A stretch of 64,000 nt of DNA from a virus. The notes below the pieces were generated by a model. It saw only the letters and a list, made by a program, of their open reading frames with translations, had not been told where the DNA came from and searched no databases. The stretch lies in IMG/VR virus record IMGVR_UViG_3300032770_000015, positions 24,563 through 88,562 of that record; one strand, 5' to 3'. Below are positions 24,505-31,362 of this stretch, piece after piece (the stretch's first letter is position 1; each line of letters begins with the position of its first letter). Made by a program: the position numbers and the translations under genes.

Positions 24505-24747
24505 TCAAAAGCCCTTCTTCTTCCCGGCCGTCGCCGCGTCGTGCTTCGCGGCCAGCATCGCGTTCATCGCGTGCCCGGCGACGTGCGGGCCGTGCGCGAC
24601 GTGCGCGGCGCCGACGTTCTTCACCTGGTCGGGGGTCAGCCCGGCCCCGGCGGCGGCGGCCTCGACGGTCTTCCGGGGGGTCGCGGGGTGGAACGCCTGC
24701 ACCTTCGCGGCGGCGGGGTGCGGGATACCGATGGGGCGGTGTGCCAT
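24505..24747 (-). CDS. Small Ala/His-rich protein
   Basis: 80 aa, ATG start. His- and Ala-rich, with VGAAHVAHGPHVAGHAMNAM in the second half and a basic end (GKKKGF). It lies inside the AFGNHPDP gene run but lacks the signature. Many His residues could bind metal; no evidence beyond composition. Confidence 0.65.
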   Translation of the reverse strand: MAHRPIGIPHPAAAKVQAFHPATPRKTVEAAAAGAGLTPDQVKNVGAAHVAHGPHVAGHAMNAMLAAKHDAATAGKKKGF

Positions 24748-24777
24748 GGCTACGGTCCTCGGTGCGTGGGTGACGGG

Positions 24778-25074
24778 TCAGTTGTTCTTGTATCCGGGGA
24801 AGTCGGGCGTCGGCCGCGGCCCCTGGCCCGGCTTCAGCTTCGGGTCCGGGGGCGGGTTCATCAGCGCGGCGTCGGATTCGCGCGCCCCGGCGACGGCCAG
24901 GGCCTCGGACCCGGCGGTGGCGCCCGGCACCTTCACGTCGCGGACGGCGTGCGCGCCCGGGACGAGGCTGTGCGCCTCGGGCGACGTGTCGCTGTCGGGG
25001 GCGAGCCGCTGCAGGTTGTGCGCGAGCCCCGCGGCGTCGTGCGCCGCCGGGTCGGGATGGTTGGCGAAGGCCAT
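24778..25074 (-). CDS. AFGNHPDP-family protein, copy 3
   Basis: 98 aa, ATG start. It begins MAFANHPDPAAHDAAGLAHN, followed by a LVPGAHAVRD block and a Pro-rich, probably disordered C-terminus. Paralogue of the genes at 23713, 24233 and 25309. Function unknown. Confidence 0.7.
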   Translation of the reverse strand: MAFANHPDPAAHDAAGLAHNLQRLAPDSDTSPEAHSLVPGAHAVRDVKVPGATAGSEALAVAGARESDAALMNPPPDPKLKPGQGPRPTPDFPGYKNN

Positions 25075-25092
25075 GGGCTCAGGGTCCTCGGG

Positions 25093-25293
25093 TCAGACGG
25101 TGATCTGCCGCTTGCCGGTGCCGCCGTGCACGTCCACGGTGCCGATCTTTCCGGCCAGGGCCGACGTGACGGCCGCGGGCGAGGCGAACACCTGCGCGTC
25201 CTTGACGTTCTCGCAGTAGTCGAGCGATCCGTCCGCCCGGATCGCCCGAACGTACGAGATGGTCCCGGTGTGGGCAAACGCTACGTTGGCCAC
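25093..25293 (-). CDS. Small protein among AFGNHPDP genes
   Basis: 66 aa, ATG start. It contains FAHTGTISYVRAIRADGSLD, then DAQVFASPAAVTSALAGKIG and a beta C-terminus. Looks like a compact alpha/beta fold. No family recognised. Confidence 0.65.
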   Translation of the reverse strand: MANVAFAHTGTISYVRAIRADGSLDYCENVKDAQVFASPAAVTSALAGKIGTVDVHGGTGKRQITV

Positions 25294-25308
25294 GGTCGTG
25301 CCTCCGCG

Positions 25309-25548
25309 TTACTCGGCGTCGCCGCCGGTCGTCGGGGTGCCCCCGAGGTAATCGCCGCAGGGGTCGTTCGTGTTCGGGTCCGACGCGTGCGACGTGCCCT
25401 GCGCCAGCGTCAGGTGCTTCGCCGCCGAGGCGAACGCCGCGCCCGGAACGCCGTGCTTCTTCGGGTCGGTCGCGTCGCCCCGCGGGCGGGGCTGCAGGCG
25501 GTGCGCTACGCCCGCGTCGGCCGCCGGGGTCCGGTTGCCAAACGCCAT
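25309..25548 (-). CDS. AFGNHPDP-family protein, copy 4 (first gene of late block)
   Basis: 79 aa, ATG 25548 with GAGG nine bases upstream. It begins MAFGNRTPAADAGVAHRLQP, a shortened form of the family signature, and keeps a GVPGA block. It is the promoter-proximal gene of the 25-kb leftward block. A TTGAAC lies upstream on the same strand, but no good -10 follows it. Confidence 0.65.
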   Translation of the reverse strand: MAFGNRTPAADAGVAHRLQPRPRGDATDPKKHGVPGAAFASAAKHLTLAQGTSHASDPNTNDPCGDYLGGTPTTGGDAE

Positions 25549-26059
25549 GGGGATACGCCTCAGATCGTTGCAGTAGGATTTTGCTACCGGGTTCAATCTA
25601 CGCTGGCCGCGCGGCCGCAGCGGTCTTCCGGGCCGGGTCGGACGCCCCAGCGCCGCAGGCGCCCACTTCGGTATCACGATACCGGGTCGGGGAACGGCGG
25701 GGGCGGGACCAGGGACCACGGGTCTACATGGTGTCGGCAAACCGGATTCCCGACCGGGGCGGTACCCTACGGGGTACCCCCGGCGGAAACGGTTGCCGCG
25801 GGATGCGTCTACGCGTGGAATCGAGACGTTTTCGTCACGTTAAGCACGTCTACCTGCATGGAGTTCTTGCCGTAGCCGCCGCCGGGCCGGAGCCGCCGGG
25901 GGGCGACGGCGTGCGGTCACTACGACGTGCGTAGACGCGCGGGGGCCACGCCTGGCGGCCGATCCGGGGCGCGGGCAGGCCGGGGCGTAGGTCCGTGGTC
26001 GTTCGCCCCGCGTACGTGAACCTCGTAACCCGTTCGGGCGCCGAGCGTTACATCGACTT

Positions 26060-26077
26060 AACGGTTCGGGAACCGTT
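26060..26077. repeat. 18-bp palindrome
   Basis: AACGGTTC at 26060-26067 mirrors GAACCGTT at 26070-26077 around two bases. The compact perfect symmetry suits a dimeric repressor operator. No protein partner is identified. Confidence 0.4.
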
Positions 26078-26145
26078 CGGTCCGGGCGCCGGATGATTCC
26101 CGGTCGCACCTGATACCGGGTTGACGTAACGCGCGAACGTACGCC

Positions 26146-26173
26146 CGTAAAGCGTTACGGCGTAACGGGTTAC
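26146..26173 (-). repeat. 28-base GTAACC repeat, inverted copy
   Basis: The reverse complement reads GTAACC-N8-CGTAAC-N2-TTTACG, the same pattern as three direct copies at 28088, 28373 and 28648. A TATAAT lies just beyond it at 26187-26192, so it may control a promoter there. The function is unknown. Confidence 0.55.
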
Positions 26174-26186
26174 AGAAACGACTGCA

Positions 26187-26192
26187 TATAAT
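26187..26192 (+). promoter_or_regulatory. TATAAT box without a clear -35
   Basis: A perfect TATAAT sits in an unusually AT-rich stretch of this GC-rich region. No TTGACA-like hexamer is 16-18 bases upstream. The repeat at 26146-26173 overlaps the -35 position, which would fit activator or repressor control. Confidence 0.35.
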
Positions 26193-26597
26193 ATACGTTA
26201 CGTTAAGTAAGCCCGAATAGGCCGCAAGTGGCGTCGCGGCGCGGGTTTACGGCGTCGGCGCCCGGTCGCGGCGTGTTACGGGTTCGGCGCCCGATGACCT
26301 AGGACCACGCGGCGGCGCCGAAACCGGCCGACCCCGGCGCGGCGCGGTTCGCGCGCGGATCGTGACCAGGCGGCCTAGCGGCGGCGTCGTACCGTGACGC
26401 GTGCGACGTTCACGCAGACGACCCGATCCGGCGCTCTTCCGGGCGACCGGGCGGGCGCGCGGCGTCTCACACGTCTACGGGGGCGTCGTGTTTCAAGACG
26501 CAAGGCTGGGCAGAGTGGGCCAAAGCATCTTCCCGACCGCGAACCGGTCGAAGGGGCCTATAAGTGAAAGTCCTTCGTAGGGTCTTCGGCGTTATTG

Positions 26598-26763
26598 GGG
26601 CGATTCGCCCCACAACGTCGGCATTCCGCGGCACTGCGGCGATTCGCGACAGATGGCTATCGCATAATGCGTCACTGCGGCATTCTGCGACACGACTGTA
26701 AAGATTCACGACAGTGGGGCATTTCGCCCATGCAGCAATCGCATTTTGCGGCACTGTCGCCAT
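26598..26763 (+). repeat. Iteron-like array of degenerate 20-base units
   Basis: About eight copies of a unit like GCATTnnGCGnCACTG follow one another roughly every 20 bases. Examples are GCATTCCGCGGCACTG near 26621, CGCATAATGCGTCACTG near 26660, GCATTCTGCGACAC near 26678 and CGCATTTTGCGGCACTG near 26738. Spacing near two helical turns resembles iterons that bind initiators. The unit is degenerate and no initiator is identified. Confidence 0.5.
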
Positions 26764-27582
26764 AGCGCTCCGCTGCCGATCCGGCCGACCCGACCCGGGG
26801 CGTCGCCGACCGGGCGGCGCGGCCGCAAGCCTCTCCCATGTCCACGGGCGCGTCGAACCCGCCGGGCGGGGCGTACCCCGTAGGGGTACGACCCCTGGCC
26901 CGTACGGGTACGACCGACGCGCGCCCGAACCGTTAACCTATTCCCGATCCTATTCCCGTGGCGCGTCGCCGACCGCGTAACCCCGTGGTCCCTGGAGCTT
27001 TGCGCCGCGTCCCGCGTCCCGCCGCGACCGTCGCCGATCCGGCGCGGCTGCAACCTATTCCCGGCGGTCGCGGGCGCCGTTAACGGTAGCGCGGCCGACG
27101 GCGCCCCGGCGCCGTTTCCGGGCAGGCGCAACCGTTCCGTGGCGCGGCGGCGCCGTTTCCGGCCGTCGTCGCCCCGGAACCCTCGGCGCCCGGCCGACTC
27201 CCGCGCTGCTCCGGCCTGCCGCCCGAACCCCGTCCCGTCGGCCCGCGTCGCGTGGCCCCGGAACTGGTCGCCGCCCCCGTCCGCGTAGACGTGCGGAGAA
27301 GCGTGATCCCGCCGCGCCCGGCCCGAACGTAAAGTGGTCCGTCGTCGTCGGTTACTCCGCCCCGGACCGGTCGCCCGACCGAACGCCCGGGCGTCGGGGT
27401 CGGCGCGCCGCTCGCGTGAACCTCGCACGTGACCCTGTCGTTACAGTATCGTTACACGTTCGTTACATCGGGTCGGCCGGTCGCGGCACGGTTTTCGCGC
27501 GCCGCCAGAAGTGTAATCGTTTTGTAACGGAGAAATTTCCGTGCCAGGCCCGGGATTCGCACGCCGCCGCGGAATGCGGCGA

Positions 27583-27600
27583 TGTAACGATCCGATTACA
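27583..27600 (+). promoter_or_regulatory. 18-base pseudo-palindrome, copy 1
   Basis: TGTAACGATCCGATTACA. The outer arms TGTAA/TTACA are symmetric. Near-identical sites occur at 27897 and, inverted, at 28678. About 20 bases downstream there is GGCACGGTTTTTT, also found after the second copy, so operator and promoter-like parts repeat as a unit. Confidence 0.5.
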
Positions 27601-27896
27601 AGGCGACGAACGGGCCGCCGTGGCACGGTTTTTTACGACCCTTGCCGGTGACCCGGAGAAGCGTGCCCCGCGCGCTGCGTGAAACCGGCGGAAAGCCAGG
27701 CGCGGCGCGGGTTTCCGCGATTCACGCCGGGTCGGTCGGGCGGACGGCCGCGCGGTCTTCCGTTCGCACGTCTACGCGGAACGTCGCACGAACGCCCCCG
27801 GAAGTGGCGTCGCGGCGCCGTTTCCGGCACCCGGGCTCGTCGGTTTCGACCCCCGGCACGTCGCGGGGCCGGACCGGGCGTCGCGCCGGGGCGGAA

Positions 27897-27914
27897 TGTA
27901 ACGATCCGGTTACA
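27897..27914 (+). promoter_or_regulatory. 18-base pseudo-palindrome, copy 2
   Basis: TGTAACGATCCGGTTACA, one base different from copy 1. It lies 20 bases upstream of the best sigma70-type promoter in the region, where a regulator could affect polymerase. Confidence 0.5.
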
Positions 27915-27934
27915 TTCGGCCGGTCGGCGCCGCG

Positions 27935-27963
27935 TTGGCACGATTTTTCAAACGTGCTACGAT
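27935..27963 (+). promoter_or_regulatory. Sigma70-type promoter candidate
   Basis: TTGGCA at 27935-27940, exactly 17 bases, then TACGAT at 27958-27963. It points rightward. The same GGCACG-TTTTT and TGACCCG context recurs 314 bases upstream near 27621 with a poorer -10. A leader of about 1.2 kb would follow before the first gene at 29214. Confidence 0.45.
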
Positions 27964-28087
27964 GACCCGTACGCCCCGACCCGTCGCGGAACCGGTTTGT
28001 CGGTAAACCCGCGCCGCGTAACGGGTTACGCTACGTCGCCGGGGCGCGGCCGTATCCCGATAACCCCCACCCCCCGGCAAACGGGTC

Positions 28088-28115
28088 GTAACCCCGTACG
28101 CCGTAACGGTTTACG
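28088..28115 (+). repeat. 28-base GTAACC repeat, copy 1
   Basis: GTAACC-N8-CGTAAC-N2-TTTACG. It matches the copies at 28373 (one base different in N8) and 28648, and inverted at 26146. Three half-sites in fixed spacing suggest a protein binding in a head-to-tail array. Confidence 0.55.
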
Positions 28116-28372
28116 ACCGGTCGCGAAGACGGCCCCCGTTTCCACGTCTACGGTCATCCTCGCACGCCGCATTTCGCCGGGGATCGGACCCGTCGGGTAT
28201 GGCCCGCCGCCCGATTCCCGACCTCGGCGCCCGGCGTTCGCCCGACCGGACCGGGCGCACGACCCCGGCCGACGCCCGCCCGGCGTCGCCGCCGCCCCGG
28301 GGCGGCCCGATCCGGCGGGGGCGCGGGTCCCGGGCAGCCCAGGTCGGAATTCGCGCGTTTATAGGAGAGGTC

Positions 28373-28400
28373 GTAACCGCGTACGCCGTAACGGTTTACG
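28373..28400 (+). repeat. 28-base GTAACC repeat, copy 2
   Basis: Same pattern as the copy at 28088, 285 bases downstream. The copies at 28088, 28373 and 28648 are regularly about 280 bases apart. Confidence 0.55.
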
Positions 28401-28647
28401 GGTGTGATCTCAAGGCCCCCGCCGCCGCGCCCCCGGGCGCCGAACGGCGCAAAACGGTCCCAAACGGCCGATCCGGAGGTGACACGTTTGCACGCGCGCG
28501 GAAGCGTCGTAACCCCGTGGGAATACGGAAGTTACGGCGTTTTCGTCGTGCGCCCATTTTTCCGGTCGCGCCGGACCGTCCAAAATGCCCCGGTTTCGGG
28601 ACCGCCCCCGCCGACCCGGTAGAATCGCGCGTATACTAGCACGACCC

Positions 28648-28675
28648 GTAACCCGTTACGCCGTCGCGCTTTACG
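28648..28675 (+). repeat. 28-base GTAACC repeat, copy 3
   Basis: GTAACC-N8-CGTCGC-N2-TTTACG; the central half-site is altered. It abuts the pseudo-palindrome at 28678. A TATACT lies at 28632-28637. Confidence 0.5.
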
Positions 28676-28677
28676 GA

Positions 28678-28695
28678 TGTAATCGGATCGTTACA
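28678..28695 (-). promoter_or_regulatory. 18-base pseudo-palindrome, copy 3 (inverted)
   Basis: TGTAATCGGATCGTTACA is the exact reverse complement of copy 1 at 27583. It directly follows the third 28-base repeat and precedes a CATCTACGG motif. Confidence 0.5.
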
Positions 28696-29109
28696 CATCT
28701 ACGGCGACGGCGGCCCGGGATTCGCTACGTTTTCGGGTCGCGGACCCCGGAACGCGGCGCGACGCCGTACCGACCGGGAAAACCGCCGGGGGAACCGCCG
28801 GGCCCAGCGCGCCGCGACGATACCGGGAAGGCGAAGCCGGAACCCCCGAACGAACGAACCCGCGCGACGGACGACGGCGCGGGTCGGGTGAACGAAGCAC
28901 CGACGGGGATGGTCGGATTAACCGGAACCCCCGCCGCCGGACCCCCGACCCGTACTGGGGCGACACCGCCCCCATCGTCCGACTGGTCGTCGCGGGCCGC
29001 CCGCCCGGCGCGCCGGAACATCGGCCGCGAACCCGGGGCGAACGGGCGGGGGTTTTCCGCCGGGGGCCGTTCCCCGAACGCGGACGCGACCCGCCACCGT
29101 TCCAGCGCA

Positions 29110-29184
29110 CGTCGTCCCGCCGGGGCGTCGAATCCCCGGCAGGACATTCGCAGAAACCCCGCCGACCGGTCCGGCCGCGCGGGG
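29110..29184 (+). ncRNA. Structured spacer element, family B, copy 1
   Basis: Hairpin 1: GCCGGGG (29119-29125), loop CGTCGAAT, CCCCGGC. Hairpin 2: CCCCGC (29157-29162) with GCGGGG (29179-29184). The second stem differs in sequence from the other copies but keeps pairing. It lies before the first rightward gene, followed by GAAAGGA. Confidence 0.6.
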
Positions 29185-29213
29185 CGTATCCCCGAACCGA
29201 AAGGAACCGACCC

Positions 29214-29429
29214 GTGGTCCCGATCCGCCTCACGCTCGACCCGCTGGGCGCCGGGTACGTCGAACTCGTCGCCGTCGTGCATGACGCGACGTACGACGCC
29301 GACGTGCGCCGGACGATCCGCGTCTCGCTCGAATCCTTCGGCCCGTCGGCGACCGTCGTTGCCCTGCGGGACGCGAAAGGGAACCTGGTCACGGCCGCCG
29401 ACTGGGCGCTCTTCCCGTCGGTCGCATAA
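29214..29429 (+). CDS. First gene of rightward block, unknown
   Basis: 71 aa, GTG start with AAAGGA upstream. It contains YVELVAVVHDATYDADVRRT and ends in a short beta stretch. Family B elements flank it on both sides. No family recognised. Confidence 0.65.
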   Translation: MVPIRLTLDPLGAGYVELVAVVHDATYDADVRRTIRVSLESFGPSATVVALRDAKGNLVTAADWALFPSVA

Positions 29430-29435
29430 CCCGTC

Positions 29436-29501
29436 GCCGCCCGGCGTCGAATCCGGGCGGCGTCATACGAACCGAACGCCCGCGCCGGACCGGCGCTGGG
29501 C
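29436..29501 (+). ncRNA. Structured spacer element, family B, copy 2
   Basis: Hairpin 1: a perfect 9-bp stem GCCGCCCGG/CCGGGCGGC with loop CGTCGAAT. Hairpin 2: GCCC (29478) to GGGC (29501) around CGCCGG-A-CCGGCG. It is followed by CCGAAAGGGACC and the ATG at 29535. Confidence 0.65.
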
Positions 29502-29534
29502 GAGCCGAAACCCGAACCGAAAGGGACCGTCCGA

Positions 29535-29849
29535 ATGAAGCCCGTGAATCCCGCCTGCGCCGACGATACGTCGCTGGCCGGGTACGTCGACACGACGTAC
29601 GCCGCGCTCGTCGCTGCCTTCGGTCCGCCGAACGGCCGGAGCGACGGATACAAGGTGGACGCCTGCTGGGTCCTGGCCGCCGGTGGGCGGATCGTAACCG
29701 TGTACAACTGGAAGGACGGCCCCGCGTACCGGGGCGCGGCCGGTACGCCGGTCGAGGCGATAACGACGTGGCACATCGGGGCGCACTTCGCCCCGGCGGC
29801 GCTCGCCGCGATGCGGCGCGCGTTCCCCGGCCGCGTTTCGGCCGCGTGA
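29535..29849 (+). CDS. Conserved-type phage protein, unknown
   Basis: 104 aa, ATG start after AAAGGG. It has AALVAAFGPPNG, then CWVLAAGGRIVTVYNWKDG and TTWHIGAHFAP. This order (FGxP, a VTVYNxK strand, WHIG) recurs in small phage proteins I have seen without assigned function. Probably a compact alpha/beta protein. Confidence 0.7.
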   Translation: MKPVNPACADDTSLAGYVDTTYAALVAAFGPPNGRSDGYKVDACWVLAAGGRIVTVYNWKDGPAYRGAAGTPVEAITTWHIGAHFAPAALAAMRRAFPGRVSAA

Positions 29850-29859
29850 CGAACCCGAC

Positions 29860-29928
29860 GGCCCCGGGCTTCGAAACTCGGGGCCGCCTTACGATCCGAA
29901 CCGCCCGCGCCGGACCGGCGCCGGGCGG
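29860..29928 (+). ncRNA. Structured spacer element, family B, copy 3
   Basis: Hairpin 1: GGCCCCGGG with CTCGGGGCC (9 bp, one G-T pair), loop CTTCGAAA. Hairpin 2: CCGCCCG/CGGGCGG around CGCCGG-A-CCGGCG. It is the first of two family B elements in one 263-base spacer. Confidence 0.65.
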
Positions 29929-30012
29929 CGCTGCGTTGGGCACCGGGCCACCGGCCCGGCACGCGACCAGATGCCCCGGGGGTTGGATTCGCCCGGCGGT
30001 CGCCGCCCGCCC

Positions 30013-30080
30013 GACGCCCGGGGGCTTCGAAACCCCCGCGCGTCATCGCTGAACGTCGCCGGGCCGGACGGCCGGGCGAC
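30013..30080 (+). ncRNA. Structured spacer element, family B, copy 4
   Basis: Hairpin 1: GACGC and GGGGG paired with CCCCC and GCGTC, loop CTTCGAAA. Hairpin 2: GTCGCC/GGCGAC around GGCC-GGAC-GGCC. Outer stems differ from the other copies but stay paired. GAAAGGA and GTG 30113 follow. Confidence 0.6.
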
Positions 30081-30112
30081 CCCGTACCCGCCGGACGAAA
30101 GGAACCGTACCC

Positions 30113-30271
30113 GTGGCCCCGCACGCGAACGAAGACCGGATCATCGCACAGCTCGACCGGGACGCCGTCTACCACGTCGCCGACCGCCTCGCGTTCCGCG
30201 TCGCCGACGACGCCGCGATGGCCCGCGCCCTGCGGCCGTACGTCGCCCGCTGCACCGCCGTTACGTTCTGA
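30113..30271 (+). CDS. Small unknown protein
   Basis: 52 aa, GTG start after GAAAGGA. Helical, with DRIIAQLDRDAVYHVADRLA and ALRPYVARCTA. The spacers on either side carry family B elements. Function unknown. Confidence 0.65.
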   Translation: MAPHANEDRIIAQLDRDAVYHVADRLAFRVADDAAMARALRPYVARCTAVTF

Positions 30272-30278
30272 ACCCGTC

Positions 30279-30344
30279 GCCGCCCGGCGTCGAACCCGGG
30301 CGGCGCCTTACGATCCGAACGCCCGCGCCGGACCGGCGCTGGGC
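30279..30344 (+). ncRNA. Structured spacer element, family B, copy 5
   Basis: Hairpin 1: GCCGCCCGG/CCGGGCGGC, loop CGTCGAAC. Hairpin 2: GCCC (30321) to GGGC (30344) around CGCCGG-A-CCGGCG, then GAATTCTTCCCCG and a ribosome site. Confidence 0.65.
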
Positions 30345-30392
30345 GAATTCTTCCCCGATCCGAACCCGCACGACCAGAAAGGGACCGACCCG

Positions 30393-30470
30393 ATGACCTC
30401 GACCCCGATGGACGAGCTGGCCGCCCTGCTCGTTCGCATCCAGCGCCGTCGTCCGGCGCCCGCCCGATGA
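30393..30470 (+). CDS. Tiny leader-type protein
   Basis: 25 aa: ATG with AAAGGGACC upstream. It is a short helix (MDELAALLVRIQRRR) ending Arg/Pro-rich. Its stop overlaps the next start (ATGA), so it may mainly couple translation of the 96-aa gene. Confidence 0.55.
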   Translation: MTSTPMDELAALLVRIQRRRPAPAR

Positions 30471-30757
30471 ACCCCGCCGTCGTCGCCATCGTCGTCGCGG
30501 CCGTCCAGGACGCGCCGACCCCGTACCGCCTGGCCGACCGCATGGCCGCCCAGCGCGCCATCGTCGCCGCCGTCGCGCCGTACTTCGGCGGCGACCAGCT
30601 CGCCGCGTCGCTCGCGGTCGCCCCGGCGTACGCCGCCGCCGTCGAGCGCATTGCGGCGGTCCGGCGGAACCGGATCACCGGCCTGTCGTCGTCGCTCCCG
30701 GCCGGGGTCGTCATCGGCGACCGCGCCGTGCCGATCTCCGCCGTCGCGGGTGACTGA
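30467..30757 (+). CDS. Unknown Ala-rich protein
   Basis: 96 aa, ATG overlapping the previous stop. Helical with Val/Ala runs (VVAIVVAAVQDAPTPYRLAD, then RAIVAAVAPYFGGDQLAASL). No family recognised. Confidence 0.6.
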   Translation: MNPAVVAIVVAAVQDAPTPYRLADRMAAQRAIVAAVAPYFGGDQLAASLAVAPAYAAAVERIAAVRRNRITGLSSSLPAGVVIGDRAVPISAVAGD

Positions 30758-30789
30758 ACCTACCGACGAGGCGTGACCCGCCCCGCGTC

Positions 30790-30855
30790 GCCCGGGGGCT
30801 TCGAAACCCCCGGGCGTCGTTCGCTCCGAACGTCCGCGCCGGACCGGCGCTGGGC
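30790..30855 (+). ncRNA. Structured spacer element, family B, copy 6
   Basis: Hairpin 1: GCCCGGGGG/CCCCCGGGC, loop CTTCGAAA. Hairpin 2: GTCC (30832) to GGGC (30855) around CGCCGG-A-CCGGCG. The T pairs with G, so pairing is kept despite the change from GCCC. Confidence 0.65.
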
Positions 30856-30883
30856 GAGTTCTTCCCCGAACCGAAAGGGACGT

Positions 30884-31261
30884 ATGGAACACGACGCGCG
30901 GCACCTCTTCGAAGACCGGTACGGCGACGGTCACCCCTCGACGCGCTACCACGCGCGGCTGATCATCGCCGGGGCCGAGAACGGCCTCGCCGGATACGGC
31001 GTCGTCGTCATCCCGGCCGGATCGTCGGCCCGGCAGGTCCAGGGCGGGCCGCTCGTCCCTGGCCCGTGGGCCGCGACCTTCGGGCTCTGCACCGTCATCG
31101 ACAACGCGGGCGGAACCGGCGCCGAGGTCGCGCGCGAAACCGCCCGGGGCGACGCCATCCGCGTCGCGGCGGGCGATACCGTCCGCCTGACCGACGCCGT
31201 GACGGTCCGCGTTACCATCGGGCGGCGCGAGTACCCGGACCTGACCGTGGTGGACCGGTAG
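30884..31261 (+). CDS. Unknown protein
   Basis: 125 aa from ATG 30884, chosen because AAAGGGACGT lies just upstream; earlier starts would run through the family B hairpins. It contains GYGVVVIPAGSSARQVQGG and ends with beta strands VTVRVTIGRREYPDLTVV. No family recognised. Confidence 0.65.
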   Translation: MEHDARHLFEDRYGDGHPSTRYHARLIIAGAENGLAGYGVVVIPAGSSARQVQGGPLVPGPWAATFGLCTVIDNAGGTGAEVARETARGDAIRVAAGDTVRLTDAVTVRVTIGRREYPDLTVVDR

Positions 31262-31268
31262 GGCCGCC

Positions 31269-31333
31269 GGGCGGGGGCTTCGAAACCCCCGCCCGTCATC
31301 GCTGACCGACGGACGCCGGACCGGCGGGCCGTC
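31269..31333 (+). ncRNA. Structured spacer element, family B, copy 7
   Basis: Hairpin 1: GGGCGGGGG/CCCCCGCCC, loop CTTCGAAA. Hairpin 2: GACGG (31308)/CCGTC (31333) around CGCCGG-A-CCGGCG. The outer helix has changed on both sides relative to GCCC/GGGC in other copies. It is the last family B copy. Confidence 0.65.
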
Positions 31334-31362
31334 CCTATTCCCCGATCCGAAAGGACGAGCTG

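Larger units (their letters stand above)
25549..29109. other. Non-coding control/origin-like region
   Basis: About 3.6 kb with no open frame that has a good start, ribosome site and plausible protein. The long frames present are low-complexity and run through repeats. It separates the leftward late block from the rightward block. It is dense in GTAAC/GTTAC half-sites and CACGTCTACG motifs, and contains four copies of a 28-base repeat, three copies of an 18-base pseudo-palindrome, a degenerate iteron-like array and promoter-like boxes. It probably carries divergent control signals and perhaps a replication origin. Confidence 0.7.

Noticed and set aside
26598-26763. CRISPR array
   Set aside because: Units are degenerate, about 20 bases apart with no unique spacers, and no cas gene is present.
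26467-27428. Leftward frames of 98 and 240 codons in the gene-free region
   Set aside because: They read through the iteron-like repeats, have no ribosome site, and are low in complexity with repeated peptides caused by the DNA repeats.
28691-30175. 494-codon leftward open frame
   Set aside because: It runs through the family B hairpins and opposite three rightward genes. Composition is Arg/Ser/Gly low complexity, typical of a shadow frame.
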